A stretch of DNA of 64,000 nt from Streptococcus suis (GCF_024509525.1 NZ_JAMWEM010000004.1:1-64000), one strand, 5' to 3'. Shown: positions 9,198 through 22,989, counted from the first letter of the stretch. Notes: generated by a model not told the origin, from the letters alone. Numbers and translations: made by a program.

Positions 9198-9650
9198 AAT
9201 ATAAGATACTAAGCCCCTTAAGAAAGCAAATGAAAAATAGGGAATCGACCTCGTGTGCAAACACATCAGGAAATTTATCTCTTTTCAAAAGCTTTAGGGC
9301 CTGTTCAATTTCATTTCCAATCAGAAACTGAACAATCCTTTCTGTATGATTTTCGTTTTTTGTTTATTTATAGTCTTTTAGTTTACTTTTAGTACTAGGC
9401 AACGAGCTGCAGACAGTACTGGAGTACGGCAAAGCGAGTTAACGAAGTAATAAAAGAAAAACTAAATGACTATATTGATGCTCAGTTAGCACTGTTACTT
9501 CGTTCCAGTGCTTTCTTCAAGACACTAAACTTGGTTGGAACTAAAGTTCCTAACCAAGTAACGCAAGGTTCTAATCAACCTTGCTAAGTGGCTTACTAAT
9601 TCGCTGATTTTGGTATTATCGACCAAAATCGCTCATGTCGCAGTTATCCT
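9198..9650 (-). other. Non-coding gap inside the suf operon, with several hairpins
   Basis: No plausible gene on either strand. It contains an inverted repeat TGTTCA...TGAACA (about 9301-9333), a 106-bp MITE-like element (9369-9474), and four small hairpins: AGCACTG/CAGTGCT (9488-9512), CTTGGTT/AACCAAG (9530-9558), GCAAGGTT/AACCTTGC (9563-9584) and TTTTGGT/ACCAAAA (9608-9628). None has a strong T-run on the minus strand. Confidence 0.7.
9369..9474. repeat. MITE-like element with 16-bp terminal inverted repeats
   Basis: Left end TATAGTCTTTTAGTTT and right end AAACTAAATGACTATA are inverted copies with one mismatch. The core is GC-richer than the flanks and contains smaller dyads (GTACT...AGTAC). 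Ends begin with TA, consistent with a TA target duplication as made by IS630/mariner-type elements. It has no coding capacity. A family assignment needs genome-wide comparison. Confidence 0.6.
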
Positions 9651-12568
<2,918 letters not shown>

Positions 12569-12584
12569 AACTTCCTCCAAAGAC

Positions 12585-13358
12585 TTAAATGTCATCTTCT
12601 TTGTAGTCGATGCCAAGCTCTGCCGCAACTTGGACATACCCTTCTTTTTCCAAGCGTTGCGCCAATTCTGGTCCGCCTGAAAGCACGACACGGCCTTCCA
12701 TCATGACATGGACAACGTCTGGTGTGATGTAGTTGAGCAAGCGTTGGTAGTGGGTGATAATCATGGCACCGAAGCCTTCACCACGCATAGCATTGATCCC
12801 CTTTGACACGACTTTAAGGGCATCAATATCCAAACCTGAGTCAATCTCATCAAGAAGGGCGAAAGTTGGCTCTAACATGAGCAATTGTAGGATTTCATTG
12901 CGTTTTTTCTCACCACCTGAGAAACCTTCGTTGAGGTAACGCTCTGCCATTTCCTCTTTCATGTTAAGGAGCTCCATCTTTTCATCCAATTTAGTGATGA
13001 AATCACGGACAGAAATCTTGTCTTCGTCTTCCTTACCAGCACTCATAGCGACACGAAGAAATTCCGCATTAGTAATCCCTGGAATTTCTGACGGGTATTG
13101 CATCGCCAAGAAGAGTCCCATACGGGCACGTTCATCGACTTCTAATTCTAAAATATTGACACCGTCAAACAGAATCTCACCTTGGGTCACTTCGTAACTT
13201 GGATTGCCCATGATAGCTGCTGAAAGGGTGGATTTCCCTGTTCCGTTCGGTCCCATGATGGCTGCAATTTCACCTGTTTTAAGGGTCAAATTCACACCCT
13301 TCAAGATTTCTTTGCCTTCAATTTCCACATGAAGGTCTTTGATTTCTAATACTGACAT
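12585..13358 (-). CDS. sufC: Fe-S assembly ATPase SufC
   Basis: ABC-type ATPase that drives conformational change of SufBD. 257 residues; Walker A GPNGTGKST, signature FSGGEKKRNE (the SufC variant), Walker B ALLDEIDSGLD. The start at 13358 has AAGGAG 8 bp upstream; the frame extends upstream without support. First gene of the suf operon (C-D-S-U-B), as in other Firmicutes. Confidence 0.95.
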   Translation of the reverse strand: MSVLEIKDLHVEIEGKEILKGVNLTLKTGEIAAIMGPNGTGKSTLSAAIMGNPSYEVTQGEILFDGVNILELEVDERARMGLFLAMQYPSEIPGITNAEFLRVAMSAGKEDEDKISVRDFITKLDEKMELLNMKEEMAERYLNEGFSGGEKKRNEILQLLMLEPTFALLDEIDSGLDIDALKVVSKGINAMRGEGFGAMIITHYQRLLNYITPDVVHVMMEGRVVLSGGPELAQRLEKEGYVQVAAELGIDYKEDDI

Positions 13359-13540
13359 GCTGTGCTCCTTTTCATTTTTGTCCTCTTTGAAAATCAAATC
13401 ACATTCATCTAACCATCTGACTGTCGATAACAATGCTGTGAGTCTACATCCTCGTTTAGGATAATTTTCGTCAAGTATTATGGTATTAAAATAGTCTTTT
13501 CTGACAATTTTAATGAACCATATCTTCTATATTATACCAA

Positions 13541-13562
13541 AAAAGAGCCCGATAGGCTCTTA
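13541..13562 (-). terminator. Terminator upstream of suf, ending the mecA-rgpG unit's neighbour
   Basis: AAGAGCC / GGCTCTT stem with a 5-nt loop, followed by six T on the minus strand. It lies just after the stop codon of the rgpG-like gene and separates that unit from suf. Confidence 0.85.
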
Positions 13563-13581
13563 TCTTGTTTTGAATCAATTC

Positions 13582-14766
13582 TTATTTTGATTTTCTGTTA
13601 CGTTTCTTTGCCATTTGTTTTTCTTTGTAATTCGCTACCCATTCTTGTCGGTAATCCCTGTTTCCGAGTAAGCGCAGGAGATTAAGAAGCGGTGTACGAT
13701 TCTCCCCAAAAATCCCCACCAATTCACTCAAGATTAAAACTCCAAATACCAAGGCAACTAGGAGGAGGACACCACCCAATCGGCTGGATACATTGAGAAG
13801 TAAGGAGATGAGGGAAAAGACGAAGGAAATGGCATAAATGACCAGAACAGTTCCTCTATGACTGAGACCTAAAGAGAGTAGTCTGTGGTGCAAATGCATC
13901 TTGTCCGCTTCATAAATCTTTTGTCCAGACAAGGTTCGCCGAATCATTGCTACAACCGTGTCTGTAATCGGAACCCCTAAAATAATGATAGGTGTTATAA
14001 CTGCCACAGCAGTCGCATTTTTTAGTCCTTGCAAGGACAGGACACCAATCATAAAGCCAATAAAGAGTGCACCGGTATCTCCTAGATAAATAACTGCCGG
14101 ATGATAATTGTAAGGAAGAAAACCTAGTATGGCTGCCACTAAAACAAAGACTGTCAATACTAAGTAAATATTCGTATTGTAAAGGAAGAAATAAGAGACA
14201 ATCCCCATAGTCGAGAGCGAAATAATCGACACTCCAGAAACCAATCCATCTAATCCATCAATTAGATTGACAGCATTTGTAATCGCCACAATCCATAGTA
14301 CCGTCAAGAAGAGAGAAAACCATTCTGGAAATTCAATGAACGGACCACCAAAAGGAATCTTGAAATCATCAAAGCGAAAATCCGTAAACAGCCAAATGAT
14401 TGTTGCTGCAAGTGTGATACCTAAAAACTTAGGTAAGGCCGATAATTCCTTAACATCATCAATCAGACCTGTTCCTACGATGATGGCTGCAGCTAATACG
14501 ATTGGCAAGATATATTCGAAATAGGTCCCATGATAATCAACATGACGGACAATCCCCGGCAAAAAATACAGCGTGGAGAGCGAAAAAGCAAAGAAAACAG
14601 CCAACCCTCCTGCCGAAGGCATTGGCACTTTGTTGATTCGTCTCGCATTAGGATTATCCACAGCTCCTATCTTGAACGATAAGAGCCGTACCAAAGGGGT
14701 TGCAATCAACGAAATGATGATTGTCAAAATGACAACTATCAGATACTGAAGCGCAAATGGTATCAT
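13582..14766 (-). CDS. rgpG: Undecaprenyl-phosphate GlcNAc-1-phosphate transferase (RgpG/TagO/WecA family)
   Basis: Membrane enzyme that starts a cell-wall glycopolymer by loading GlcNAc-1-P on undecaprenyl phosphate. 394 residues, about 11 membrane segments. Catalytic landmarks: an early acidic loop (VDNPNARR), the aspartate pair in LIDDVKEL, NLIDGLDGL, and the histidine loop HLHHRLL; a basic C-terminal tail (KKRNRKSK). It overlaps mecA by 4 bp (ATGA). In streptococci this position (uppP-mecA-rgpG-suf) is conserved and the product initiates rhamnan or teichoic-type polymer; which polymer is not shown here. Confidence 0.88.
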   Translation of the reverse strand: MIPFALQYLIVVILTIIISLIATPLVRLLSFKIGAVDNPNARRINKVPMPSAGGLAVFFAFSLSTLYFLPGIVRHVDYHGTYFEYILPIVLAAAIIVGTGLIDDVKELSALPKFLGITLAATIIWLFTDFRFDDFKIPFGGPFIEFPEWFSLFLTVLWIVAITNAVNLIDGLDGLVSGVSIISLSTMGIVSYFFLYNTNIYLVLTVFVLVAAILGFLPYNYHPAVIYLGDTGALFIGFMIGVLSLQGLKNATAVAVITPIIILGVPITDTVVAMIRRTLSGQKIYEADKMHLHHRLLSLGLSHRGTVLVIYAISFVFSLISLLLNVSSRLGGVLLLVALVFGVLILSELVGIFGENRTPLLNLLRLLGNRDYRQEWVANYKEKQMAKKRNRKSK

Positions 14767-15479
14767 AACAACTCAACCTTCCCTAAAGCTTCTATAGCTC
14801 CCGCTGGCAAGAGGAGATAGCCATGTTCCAACAAAAATGAGCGCGTCAGAGTCGTATCCTCTGTGTATTCCAACATGCGCGCCAATACATAATCTGGATA
14901 ACGGTCAGTCTGATGTTCAATATTGATAAGAACCGTCAGATAATACTGCCCATCCATCTTATACAATTCCGATTCCTCAATAGAGAAATTTAAAGTCCGC
15001 ACGAACTCAACAATCTCATTTAGATGCTTGAAAACTAAGATGTAATAGATATAAGGATGACGGTCCCCTTCCTCTTCTAAATTTTCAACCTTTTCTAAGT
15101 GTTGGACAGCTTCCTTATCTCCCACACTTTTTTCACGAACAGACTGCTCCAGGGTCTTCAAAAACTCATCTGGGCTCATTTGGGAAATTTCATCCAAATC
15201 TGCCAGTTCCGCAAAATCATTAAAATCGATATTCTTATCAATATCTGACTTAGTCACGAAGATATCAATTTTGTCAGGCTTTGGCGTTACTCTAAAACTT
15301 AACATACCACTTTCACGGAAATGATGAGGTAAATCCAATTCATCTAGCACAGTATAGAAGAATTCTTCTGTTTTTTCCTGAGGAATTAAAAAATCTGCAA
15401 TCTCCATTCCTCGTTCTTCTAAATCTTCAAGTTTAATCGTAATTTTCAGTGTTGAGTCACTGATTTGTTTCATTTTCAT
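14763..15479 (-). CDS. mecA: Adaptor protein MecA
   Basis: Adaptor delivering substrates (ComK/ComX/ComW-type regulators, misfolded proteins) to ClpC. 238 residues, the usual streptococcal size: N-terminal substrate-binding part (about 1-85, rich in Glu), acidic linker, and C-terminal ClpC-binding domain. The ATG at 15479 begins MKMKQIS; a second ATG is two codons in. Co-transcribed with rgpG by overlap; uppP is upstream on the same strand. Confidence 0.92.
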   Translation of the reverse strand: MKMKQISDSTLKITIKLEDLEERGMEIADFLIPQEKTEEFFYTVLDELDLPHHFRESGMLSFRVTPKPDKIDIFVTKSDIDKNIDFNDFAELADLDEISQMSPDEFLKTLEQSVREKSVGDKEAVQHLEKVENLEEEGDRHPYIYYILVFKHLNEIVEFVRTLNFSIEESELYKMDGQYYLTVLINIEHQTDRYPDYVLARMLEYTEDTTLTRSFLLEHGYLLLPAGAIEALGKVELL

Positions 15480-15540
15480 AGGCTAACCTCATACATTCTA
15501 TCTTCTTCATTATACAAGAAAGCGTAGCTTTTTACAAAAG

Positions 15541-15562
15541 AAAAGCAGGTTCCCCCGCTTTT
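15541..15562 (-). terminator. Weak terminator after uppP
   Basis: AAAAGC(G)GGGG...CCTGCTTTT stem followed by TCTTTTG on the minus strand, overlapping the uppP stop. Read-through into mecA is plausible. Confidence 0.5.
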
Positions 15563-16401
15563 TAGAATATCAATGTAATCAAATAATAAAGCAAGAGGAA
15601 GACCCCTAAACCAATCCGATATTTGCCAAAAATAGTGAAGTCATTCTTTTTGACATAATCTGTCAAGAAGCGAATCGCAACAAGCGATACTCCAAAAGCT
15701 GTCCCCATGGATACAACTAGAAGGAACCACTGACCACCTGTAACAGAAATACCGCCAGCTATTAGTTTCACAACTTTAAGAAGACTAGCTCCAAACATAA
15801 TTGGGATTCCTAGGAAAAAGGTAAATTCCGTCGCCACTTGTCGGCTCGTTCCTAACAACACACCACCCAAAATTGTTGCACCAGAACGACTTGTCCCCGG
15901 TATTAAAGCAAGCACTTGAAATAGGCCAATATAGAAAGAAGTCTTGTAGGGCAATCTAGCTAGATTCGTTACTCTAGCTTCCACCGTTTGATTTCGTTTC
16001 TCGACCCAAATAAACGCTACCCCATACGCGATTAGCATGAGTGCAACAACAACAAAGTTATAAAAATGCTGATCCAACCAATCGTCTAAAAGCAAGCCCA
16101 AAACAGCCGCCGGAAGGGATGCAATAACTACTTTAGCCCAAAGTTGCCAAGTTAACTGAATGTCACGCGCCGATTTTCCCTGCTGGAAGGGATTAAGACG
16201 TTCAAAATAGATGACCATTACCGCCAAAATCGCCCCTAGTTGAATGACCACATTGAACATAGAAGTAAAATCGGAGCTAACATTCTTAAATTGAATGAAC
16301 TCCTGGACTAAAATCAAGTGACCTGTCGAAGAAATCGGTAACCACTCTGTAATACCTTCAATAATTCCAAAAAAAACAGCCTTTATAAACTCAATAAACA
16401 T
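15562..16401 (-). CDS. uppP: Undecaprenyl-diphosphatase UppP (BacA)
   Basis: Recycles the lipid carrier for peptidoglycan and wall polymers and gives basal bacitracin tolerance. 279 residues from the ATG at 16401, preferred over an ATG 12 bp upstream because GGAGAA lies 5-6 bp before it. Two signature loops are intact: [14 protein letters not shown] (E-rich motif) and PGTSRSGAT. About eight membrane helices. Confidence 0.92.
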   Translation of the reverse strand: MFIEFIKAVFFGIIEGITEWLPISSTGHLILVQEFIQFKNVSSDFTSMFNVVIQLGAILAVMVIYFERLNPFQQGKSARDIQLTWQLWAKVVIASLPAAVLGLLLDDWLDQHFYNFVVVALMLIAYGVAFIWVEKRNQTVEARVTNLARLPYKTSFYIGLFQVLALIPGTSRSGATILGGVLLGTSRQVATEFTFFLGIPIMFGASLLKVVKLIAGGISVTGGQWFLLVVSMGTAFGVSLVAIRFLTDYVKKNDFTIFGKYRIGLGVFLLLYYLITLIF

Positions 16402-16471
16402 AATTTTCTCCATTCGTCTTATCTTTATTATAGCATAAACATACGGATTTACAATTTTTTATTCAACGGAA

Positions 16472-16500
16472 TTGCAATTTGTCAGAATTTTTTGTAAAAT
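16472..16500 (+). promoter_or_regulatory. Promoter of the amino-acid importer
   Basis: TTGCAA at 16472-16477, 17 bp spacer, TAAAAT at 16495-16500. The spacer holds ATTTGTCAGAATTTT, an 11-of-15 match to the CodY box; weak evidence for CodY control. Confidence 0.6.
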
Positions 16501-16618
16501 AGACAGATATCAATATTGCTCAAGGAAAGTTGGTCCAACAAGCCAAACAACCTCTTTTCGGTAGTACTTTTAAACACTAATGCTAGATTGACTACTTCCC
16601 AGAGTATAAGGAGAAATA

Positions 16619-18181
16619 ATGAAAACAAAATGGATACTTTTCCTACTGACCTTAATCAGTCTTTTTTCTGTGACGACCACTGTCTCAGCAGATGATTATC
16701 TACGGGTGGGTATGGAAGCAGCTTACGCCCCTTTTAACTGGACTCAAGACGACGACAGCAATGGCGCTGTACCAATAGAAGGTACCAACCAGTACGCCAA
16801 TGGGTACGACGTTCAAATCGCCAAAAAGATTGCAGATAGCATGGGCAAGGACCTCTTAGTCGTGAAGACAAAATGGGAAGGGCTTGTGCCTGCCCTGACT
16901 TCCGGTAAGATTGACATGATCATTGCCGGCATGAGTCCGACTGAAGAACGTAAAAAAGAAATCGCCTTCTCAGACAGCTACTACACTTCTATTCCGACTT
17001 TGGTAGTACGTTCTGACAGTCAATACGCTGATGCAACCAGTCTGTCTGATTTTGCAGGAGCTAAAATCACTGCCCAACAAGGGGTGTATCTATATGATTT
17101 GATTGACCAAATTGAAGGCGCTGATAAACAGACAGCCATGGGAGACTTCTCTCAAATCAGACAAGCTCTAGAATCCGGCATCATCGATGCATATGTATCA
17201 GAACGACCGGAAGCACGTACAGCCGAGGCTGCCAATTCTGCTTTTAAAATGGTGGAGTTAAAAAACGGATTTGAAACCAATGCTGAAGATGTGACCATTG
17301 CCGTCGGCATGCGTAAGGACGACGCCCGTATCAGTCAAGTCAACGAGGTACTAGCTGACCTATCCGAAGACCAGCAAATTGCTCTCATGGACACTATGAT
17401 TGAAAATCAACCTGCCGAAGAGACCAGTGAAGAAAATCCAAGTTTCCTAGCCCAGGTCTGGACTATTGTGGTTAACAACTGGCAGCAGCTTCTTCGCGGT
17501 ACAGGAATGACCTTACTTATCTCCATTCTGGGCACCATTATCGGAACCTTGATTGGTTTGCTCATCGGTGTCTTCCGTACAGCTCCAGAGGCCACCAACA
17601 AAGCAGTAGCTTGGGGACAAAAAATCCTTGGCTGGCTCATCACAATCTATATCGAGATTTTCCGTGGAACACCAATGATTGTCCAATCAATGGTTATCTA
17701 CTACGGTACTGCTCAAGCTTTCGGGCTCAACCTTGATCGGACACTAGCCGCTATTTTCATCGTCTCCATCAATACCGGAGCCTACATGAGCGAGATTGTT
17801 CGTGGTGGTATTTTCGCAGTTGATAAAGGACAATTCGAGGCAGCCACGGCTCTCGGATTTACCCATAACCAAACTATGCGAAAGATTGTTCTACCACAGG
17901 TTATCCGCAACATTTTACCAGCAACTGGTAATGAATTTGTCATCAACATCAAGGATACATCTGTCTTGAACGTAATCTCCGTTGTCGAATTGTATTTCTC
18001 TGGCAATACCGTTGCAACACAGACCTACCAATATTTCCAAACATTCACGGTGATTGCGATAATCTACTTCATCTTGACCTTCTCAGTAACCCGCATCCTG
18101 CGTGCCGTTGAAAAACGCTTTGATACCGATAGCTACACAACAGGTGCCAACCAAATGCAAATCGAGGTACCACATGACTAA
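16619..18181 (+). CDS. Amino-acid ABC transporter, fused binding protein and permease
   Basis: Single 520-residue chain: signal peptide (cleavage near VSA-24), an extracellular SBP_bac_3 domain (about 30-255) of the polar amino acid type, then a HisM/GlnP-type permease domain (about 290-500) with EAA loop [22 protein letters not shown]. This fused GlnPH-like form is common in lactic streptococci and delivers glutamine, glutamate, asparagine or similar; the substrate is not decided by sequence. A good Shine-Dalgarno (AAGGAG) precedes the ATG. Its end overlaps the ATPase gene. Confidence 0.92.
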   Translation: MKTKWILFLLTLISLFSVTTTVSADDYLRVGMEAAYAPFNWTQDDDSNGAVPIEGTNQYANGYDVQIAKKIADSMGKDLLVVKTKWEGLVPALTSGKIDMIIAGMSPTEERKKEIAFSDSYYTSIPTLVVRSDSQYADATSLSDFAGAKITAQQGVYLYDLIDQIEGADKQTAMGDFSQIRQALESGIIDAYVSERPEARTAEAANSAFKMVELKNGFETNAEDVTIAVGMRKDDARISQVNEVLADLSEDQQIALMDTMIENQPAEETSEENPSFLAQVWTIVVNNWQQLLRGTGMTLLISILGTIIGTLIGLLIGVFRTAPEATNKAVAWGQKILGWLITIYIEIFRGTPMIVQSMVIYYGTAQAFGLNLDRTLAAIFIVSINTGAYMSEIVRGGIFAVDKGQFEAATALGFTHNQTMRKIVLPQVIRNILPATGNEFVINIKDTSVLNVISVVELYFSGNTVATQTYQYFQTFTVIAIIYFILTFSVTRILRAVEKRFDTDSYTTGANQMQIEVPHD

Positions 18182-18914
18182 TACCATTCTTGAAATACAT
18201 AACCTAAAAAAATCCTACGGACAAAACCAAGTCCTCAAAGATATCTCTGTAACAGTAAAAAAAGGAGAAGTAATCTCCATCATTGGTTCTTCCGGCTCTG
18301 GGAAATCTACCTTCCTCCGCTCGATTAACCTCTTAGAAACACCAACCGAAGGACAAATTCTCTACCATGGACAAGATGTCTTGGCAAAGGGCTATGATTT
18401 GACCACCTACCGTGAAAAACTGGGGATGGTCTTCCAGTCCTTCAACCTCTTTAACAACCTCAATGTGTTGGAAAATGCCGTCGTTGCACAAACAACCGTC
18501 CTCAAACGTGATCGAGCAGAAGCCGAAAAAATCGCTAAAGAAAACCTCAATCGCGTCGGCATGACGGAGCAATATTGGAAAGCTAAGCCAAGTCAACTAT
18601 CCGGTGGGCAAAAGCAACGAGTAGCCATCGCTCGTGCTCTCTCAGTTGACCCAGAAGTTATTCTCTTTGACGAGCCCACTTCTGCTCTAGATCCTGAAAT
18701 GGTTGGAGAAGTTCTTAAAACCATGCAAGATTTGGCCAAATCCGGCCTGACCATGATGATTGTGACACACGAAATGGAATTTGCTCGCGATGTGTCTGAC
18801 CGCGTTATTTTCATGGATAAAGGCGTGATTGCAGAAGAAGGTAGCCCTCAACAAATTTTTGAAAACCCACAAGAAGCGCGTACACGGGAGTTTTTACAAC
18901 GCTTCCTTGGTTAG
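18174..18914 (+). CDS. Amino-acid ABC transporter ATP-binding protein
   Basis: ATPase of the GlnQ family, partner of the fused protein before it. 246 residues from the ATG at 18174, which overlaps the upstream stop by 8 bp; the frame runs to 18102 only as a shadow. Walker [10 protein letters not shown], signature LSGGQKQRV, Walker [12 protein letters not shown] and switch THEM are complete. Followed by a terminator. Confidence 0.94.
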   Translation: MTNTILEIHNLKKSYGQNQVLKDISVTVKKGEVISIIGSSGSGKSTFLRSINLLETPTEGQILYHGQDVLAKGYDLTTYREKLGMVFQSFNLFNNLNVLENAVVAQTTVLKRDRAEAEKIAKENLNRVGMTEQYWKAKPSQLSGGQKQRVAIARALSVDPEVILFDEPTSALDPEMVGEVLKTMQDLAKSGLTMMIVTHEMEFARDVSDRVIFMDKGVIAEEGSPQQIFENPQEARTREFLQRFLG

Positions 18915-18918
18915 CCAT

Positions 18919-18948
18919 AAGCACTGATTTCTGGTCAGTGCTTTTCTT
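18919..18948 (+). terminator. Terminator of the amino-acid importer
   Basis: AAGCACTGA / TCAGTGCTT, 9-bp perfect stem, 7-nt loop, then TTCTTTCT. Directly after the ATPase gene. Confidence 0.85.
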
Positions 18949-18993
18949 TCTAACTCTCTTCAGTAGATAGATAGCGATAGAGGCAACGAATGG

Positions 18994-19098
18994 ATACTCT
19001 TCGAAAATCAAATTCAGACGTCGTTGACTTGACTTGATGAACTTCAGTTCTATCTGCCTCTGCGTCGCCTAGTCTGAATTTGATTTTTATGAATATGA
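18994..19098 (+). repeat. RUP-like repeat, copy 1
   Basis: About 105 bp starting ATACTCTTCGAAAATCAAA and ending in a degenerate TTGATTTTTATGAATAT. It shares the internal segment GATGAACTTCAGTTC and TGCGTCGCC with copy 2. Ends resemble the pneumococcal RUP element, a non-coding MITE thought to be moved by IS630-type transposase. Homology is by recalled consensus. Confidence 0.65.
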
Positions 19099-19108
19099 GA
19101 TAAAACAA

Positions 19109-19137
19109 AAAGACAGGCGCCACCGGCTCCTGTCTTT
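19109..19137 (-). terminator. Terminator of the 69-residue protein gene
   Basis: AAAGACAGGAGCC / GGCGCCTGTCTTT stem (one mismatch) followed by TTTGTTTTA on the minus strand. Confidence 0.85.
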
Positions 19138-19159
19138 CTTGCGGTCATATAACCACAAA

Positions 19160-19369
19160 TTAATCTTCGAATTTTTTATGGTTCTTATCGTAAAAGTCAA
19201 TCAAACCTAGTGCTGTTGCGAATGAAATATTATCAATCTTAGCACGACCTTGCGCAAGCGCAATAACTGACATTTCACGAGCATTTGTTTCCTTGCTAAT
19301 GCGGTAGCCTGTGATTTTTTTATCGCGTACCCAGCCAACCACTGCTGCAACTTTTTCGTAACTTGTCAT
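19160..19369 (-). CDS. Small conserved protein, possible DNA-binding fold
   Basis: 69 residues, no signal peptide or membrane segment. Predicted helices around KVAAVVGWVRDKKIT, YRISKETN, MSVIALAQGRAKI and SFATALGLIDFY resemble a degenerate helix-turn-helix (GYRISKETN...AQGRAKI). Supported as a real gene by AAAGGGG before the ATG, a consensus promoter (TTGACA-18-TATACT, 19432-19403) and its own terminator. I do not recognise a characterised family; function unknown. Confidence 0.75.
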   Translation of the reverse strand: MTSYEKVAAVVGWVRDKKITGYRISKETNAREMSVIALAQGRAKIDNISFATALGLIDFYDKNHKKFED

Positions 19370-19402
19370 GAGAAACCCCTTTCTTTTTTATTCATGCAAT
19401 TT

Positions 19403-19432
19403 AGTATAGTACAAGTCCACTTAGTTTGTCAA
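19403..19432 (-). promoter_or_regulatory. Promoter of the 69-residue protein gene
   Basis: Minus strand TTGACA (19432-19427), 18 bp spacer, TATACT (19408-19403), 34 bp upstream of the ATG. Strong consensus for so small a gene. Confidence 0.7.
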
Positions 19433-19452
19433 GCAAAATGTTCGGTTTTTAC

Positions 19453-20358
19453 TCACGTATTCGCTTTCAAAGCCGACAAGAGTTGCGTTCTAATGTCTTC
19501 TACTCCTTCCGGACTTGCGGGAAGGAAAATTGTTTGGTTACCTCCTTGCGCAAAATTATTGAGTGTATCCAAATACTGGTTTGTCAAAAGAATAGACATG
19601 ATCTGTTCTTCCGACAAACTCACATTCGATTCCTTTAATTCTTTAATAGACTCTGCTAAACCATCCACAATAGCTTTTCGTTGCTGCGCAATACCCACAC
19701 CATGAAGACGATCTTTCTCCGCCTCGGCCTCGGCTGCTGTAACGATTTTTATTTTATCGGCTTCTGCTAATTCTTGAGCTGCGACCCGTTTCCGTTGAGC
19801 TGCGTTAATTTCATTCATGGATTGTTTAACCTCAGCATCTGGCTCTACCTTCGTTATCAACGTTTTAACAATCACGTATCCATATGTAGACATTTCTTCA
19901 GCTACTTGTTTTTGGACTTCAAGGGCAATCTCATCTTTTTTCTCGAATAATTCATCCAGCGTCAGTTTTGGTACAGAAGAGCGCAAAGCATCTTCAATGT
20001 ACGATTTGATTTGGGCTTCTGGTTGCATCAATTTGTAGTAAGCATCTGTTACATTGTTTTCATTGACTCGATACTGGGTTGCAACATTCATCGTTACAAA
20101 GACGTTGTCCTGAGTCTTGGTTTCTACCACAATTTCGCTCTGCAACATCCGCAATTGGATGCGAGCCGCAATCACATCGACTCCAAATGGGATTTTAAAG
20201 TTAATTCCCGAGGTAGACGTCTTTTGGTATTTCCCAAAACGCTCAATAATAGCAACTGTCTGCTGCTTGACCACATAGAGCCCCGAAACAAGCAAAACAA
20301 ACGCAAGCAAGACAAAGAAAAACAGTGAAAGAATAAAAATAACCGAAACACTTGTCAT
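19453..20358 (-). CDS. SPFH/Band 7 membrane protein (stomatin-like, QmcA type)
   Basis: 301 residues: one N-terminal membrane helix (about 5-30), Band 7 domain (about 28-190, with VKQQTVAIIERFGKY), then an Ala/Glu/Lys-rich coiled-coil (QELAEADKIKIVTAAEAEAEK) that drives oligomerisation, and a C-terminal tail. Such proteins form ring assemblies in membrane microdomains and often modulate FtsH-type proteolysis. No NfeD partner is adjacent. It lies 9 bp downstream of ilvA, probably read through from it. Confidence 0.88.
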   Translation of the reverse strand: MTSVSVIFILSLFFFVLLAFVLLVSGLYVVKQQTVAIIERFGKYQKTSTSGINFKIPFGVDVIAARIQLRMLQSEIVVETKTQDNVFVTMNVATQYRVNENNVTDAYYKLMQPEAQIKSYIEDALRSSVPKLTLDELFEKKDEIALEVQKQVAEEMSTYGYVIVKTLITKVEPDAEVKQSMNEINAAQRKRVAAQELAEADKIKIVTAAEAEAEKDRLHGVGIAQQRKAIVDGLAESIKELKESNVSLSEEQIMSILLTNQYLDTLNNFAQGGNQTIFLPASPEGVEDIRTQLLSALKANT

Positions 20359-20367
20359 TGTAGCCTC

Positions 20368-21618
20368 CTAAACTAGCATTTTATAAAGAGAATCATTTTC
20401 GTGCAAATTAATATACTGCGGGTCAAACGCTTCTAGGCGATTGATAAAACGGGCATAATCAGCTTTATTGCCCAAGGCAACACCGATTAGAACTGGACCA
20501 GTTCCCTTATTGGCACGCTTGATGTACTCAAAACGGGTAATATCATCATTTGGACCCAAAATATCATTTACAAACTCACGGAGTGCACCAGGTCGTTGCG
20601 GAAAGTTGACGACAAAGTAGTGTTTAATCCCTTCGTAAATAAGCGCACGCTCTTCCATTTCTGGCATTCTGTTGATGTCATTGTTGCCACCAGAAATAAT
20701 ACAACAGATCGTTTGCCCCTTGATTTGATCCTTAATAACTTCAAGCGCTGCAATGGTTGCCGCACCTGCCGGTTCCGCAACAATACCCAACTTAGAATAG
20801 AGGTCTAAAATTGTACCGGAAATCCAGCCCTCATCTACCCCAACCAGACGATCAACATGCTTACGGGCAATTTGGTAAGTTAAATTCCCAACTTTCTGAA
20901 CTGCAATACCGTCGGCAAATTTATCAATTTGATCCAATTTTACTGGACGACCCTTGTCGAAAGCTGCCTTCATTGAGCGAGCGCCACTTGCTTCCACCCC
21001 GACTATCTTAATTTCAGGTGCATGTTCTTTGAGATAAGCTGAGACACCAGCGACTAAACCACCTCCACCTACAGGAACGAGAATCTGGTCAAAACTGATA
21101 TTTTGCTCTTCTGACTCCTCTAAAATTTCATAAGCCACAGTCCCCTGCCCAGCCTGTACATTTTCATCATCAAAAGGGTCAATAAAGGTCTTGCCGCTCT
21201 CCTGAGTGTAGTTTTGTGCCGCCTTTGCAGATTCATCAAAGGTATCACCTACAAGGCGAATATCTACATAGTCACCACCGAAAAACTTGACCTGACCAAT
21301 CTTTTGTTGCGGAGTTGTGATAGGCATGAAAATAGTAGCAGGAATCCGCATTTCCTGACAAGTGTAGGCCACTCCTTGTGCATGGTTACCCGCTGAGGCG
21401 CAGACTACTCCGTGCGATTTCTCATCGTTTGTTAATTGCGAAATCGCATAATAGGCTCCACGTATTTTAAAGGAGCGAACTCGTTGTTCATTTTCTCTCT
21501 TGAGATAAATAGTTGCTCCGTATTTTTCTGATAAATAGCGACTGTAGTCCAGAGGCGTACGGACCACTACATCTTTCAGAACTGAATAAGCTTGTTCAAT
21601 ATCACGCGCTGAAATCAT
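20368..21618 (-). CDS. ilvA: Threonine dehydratase, biosynthetic (IlvA)
   Basis: Converts threonine to 2-oxobutanoate, the first step towards isoleucine. 416 residues: PLP-II catalytic domain with lysine in VRSFKIRGAYYAI and phosphate loop PVGGGGLVAG, then a short ACT-like regulatory domain (about 335-416), the form found in Firmicutes rather than the double-ACT E. coli type. It lies downstream of ilvC after a 327-bp gap with hairpins, so its expression may be partly independent. Confidence 0.93.
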   Translation of the reverse strand: MISARDIEQAYSVLKDVVVRTPLDYSRYLSEKYGATIYLKRENEQRVRSFKIRGAYYAISQLTNDEKSHGVVCASAGNHAQGVAYTCQEMRIPATIFMPITTPQQKIGQVKFFGGDYVDIRLVGDTFDESAKAAQNYTQESGKTFIDPFDDENVQAGQGTVAYEILEESEEQNISFDQILVPVGGGGLVAGVSAYLKEHAPEIKIVGVEASGARSMKAAFDKGRPVKLDQIDKFADGIAVQKVGNLTYQIARKHVDRLVGVDEGWISGTILDLYSKLGIVAEPAGAATIAALEVIKDQIKGQTICCIISGGNNDINRMPEMEERALIYEGIKHYFVVNFPQRPGALREFVNDILGPNDDITRFEYIKRANKGTGPVLIGVALGNKADYARFINRLEAFDPQYINLHENDSLYKMLV

Positions 21619-21945
21619 TTTTTTCCTTTTTCACTTTCTATGTATATTATATCATTTTATCCCTGAAAATCCTAGCAATTATACAATCCTAATCATTATT
21701 TCAGCTGACTATTCCAAAATCGGGAAAAGAGCTGACTTGCCAGCTCTTTGTTTTTTTTATTTTAGAATTATCGTTTTCATTTAATCTATGACTGCTTTAT
21801 CTACAGGAGACACCTAAAAATTTCAAACTCGAGAATAGACCATCCTCACTATGTAGTTTTCAGGCTAGAACTAAAACAGTCACCCTCAACTGCCTTGCTT
21901 TCGTATTTCTAGGCAAGGGCTAGAATAGCCTATCCGCAGGCTATT
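21619..21945 (-). other. ilvC-ilvA gap with three stem-loops
   Basis: No gene. Contains AAAGAGCTG/CAGCTCTTT (21726-21749, eight T follow on the plus strand, only four on the minus), CCTTGC/GCAAGG (about 21893-21918), and CTAGAATAGCCT/AGGCTATTCTAG (21921-21950), a perfect 12-bp stem that overlaps the ilvC stop. They could attenuate or stabilise the message between ilvC and ilvA. Confidence 0.6.
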
Positions 21946-22989
<1,044 letters not shown>

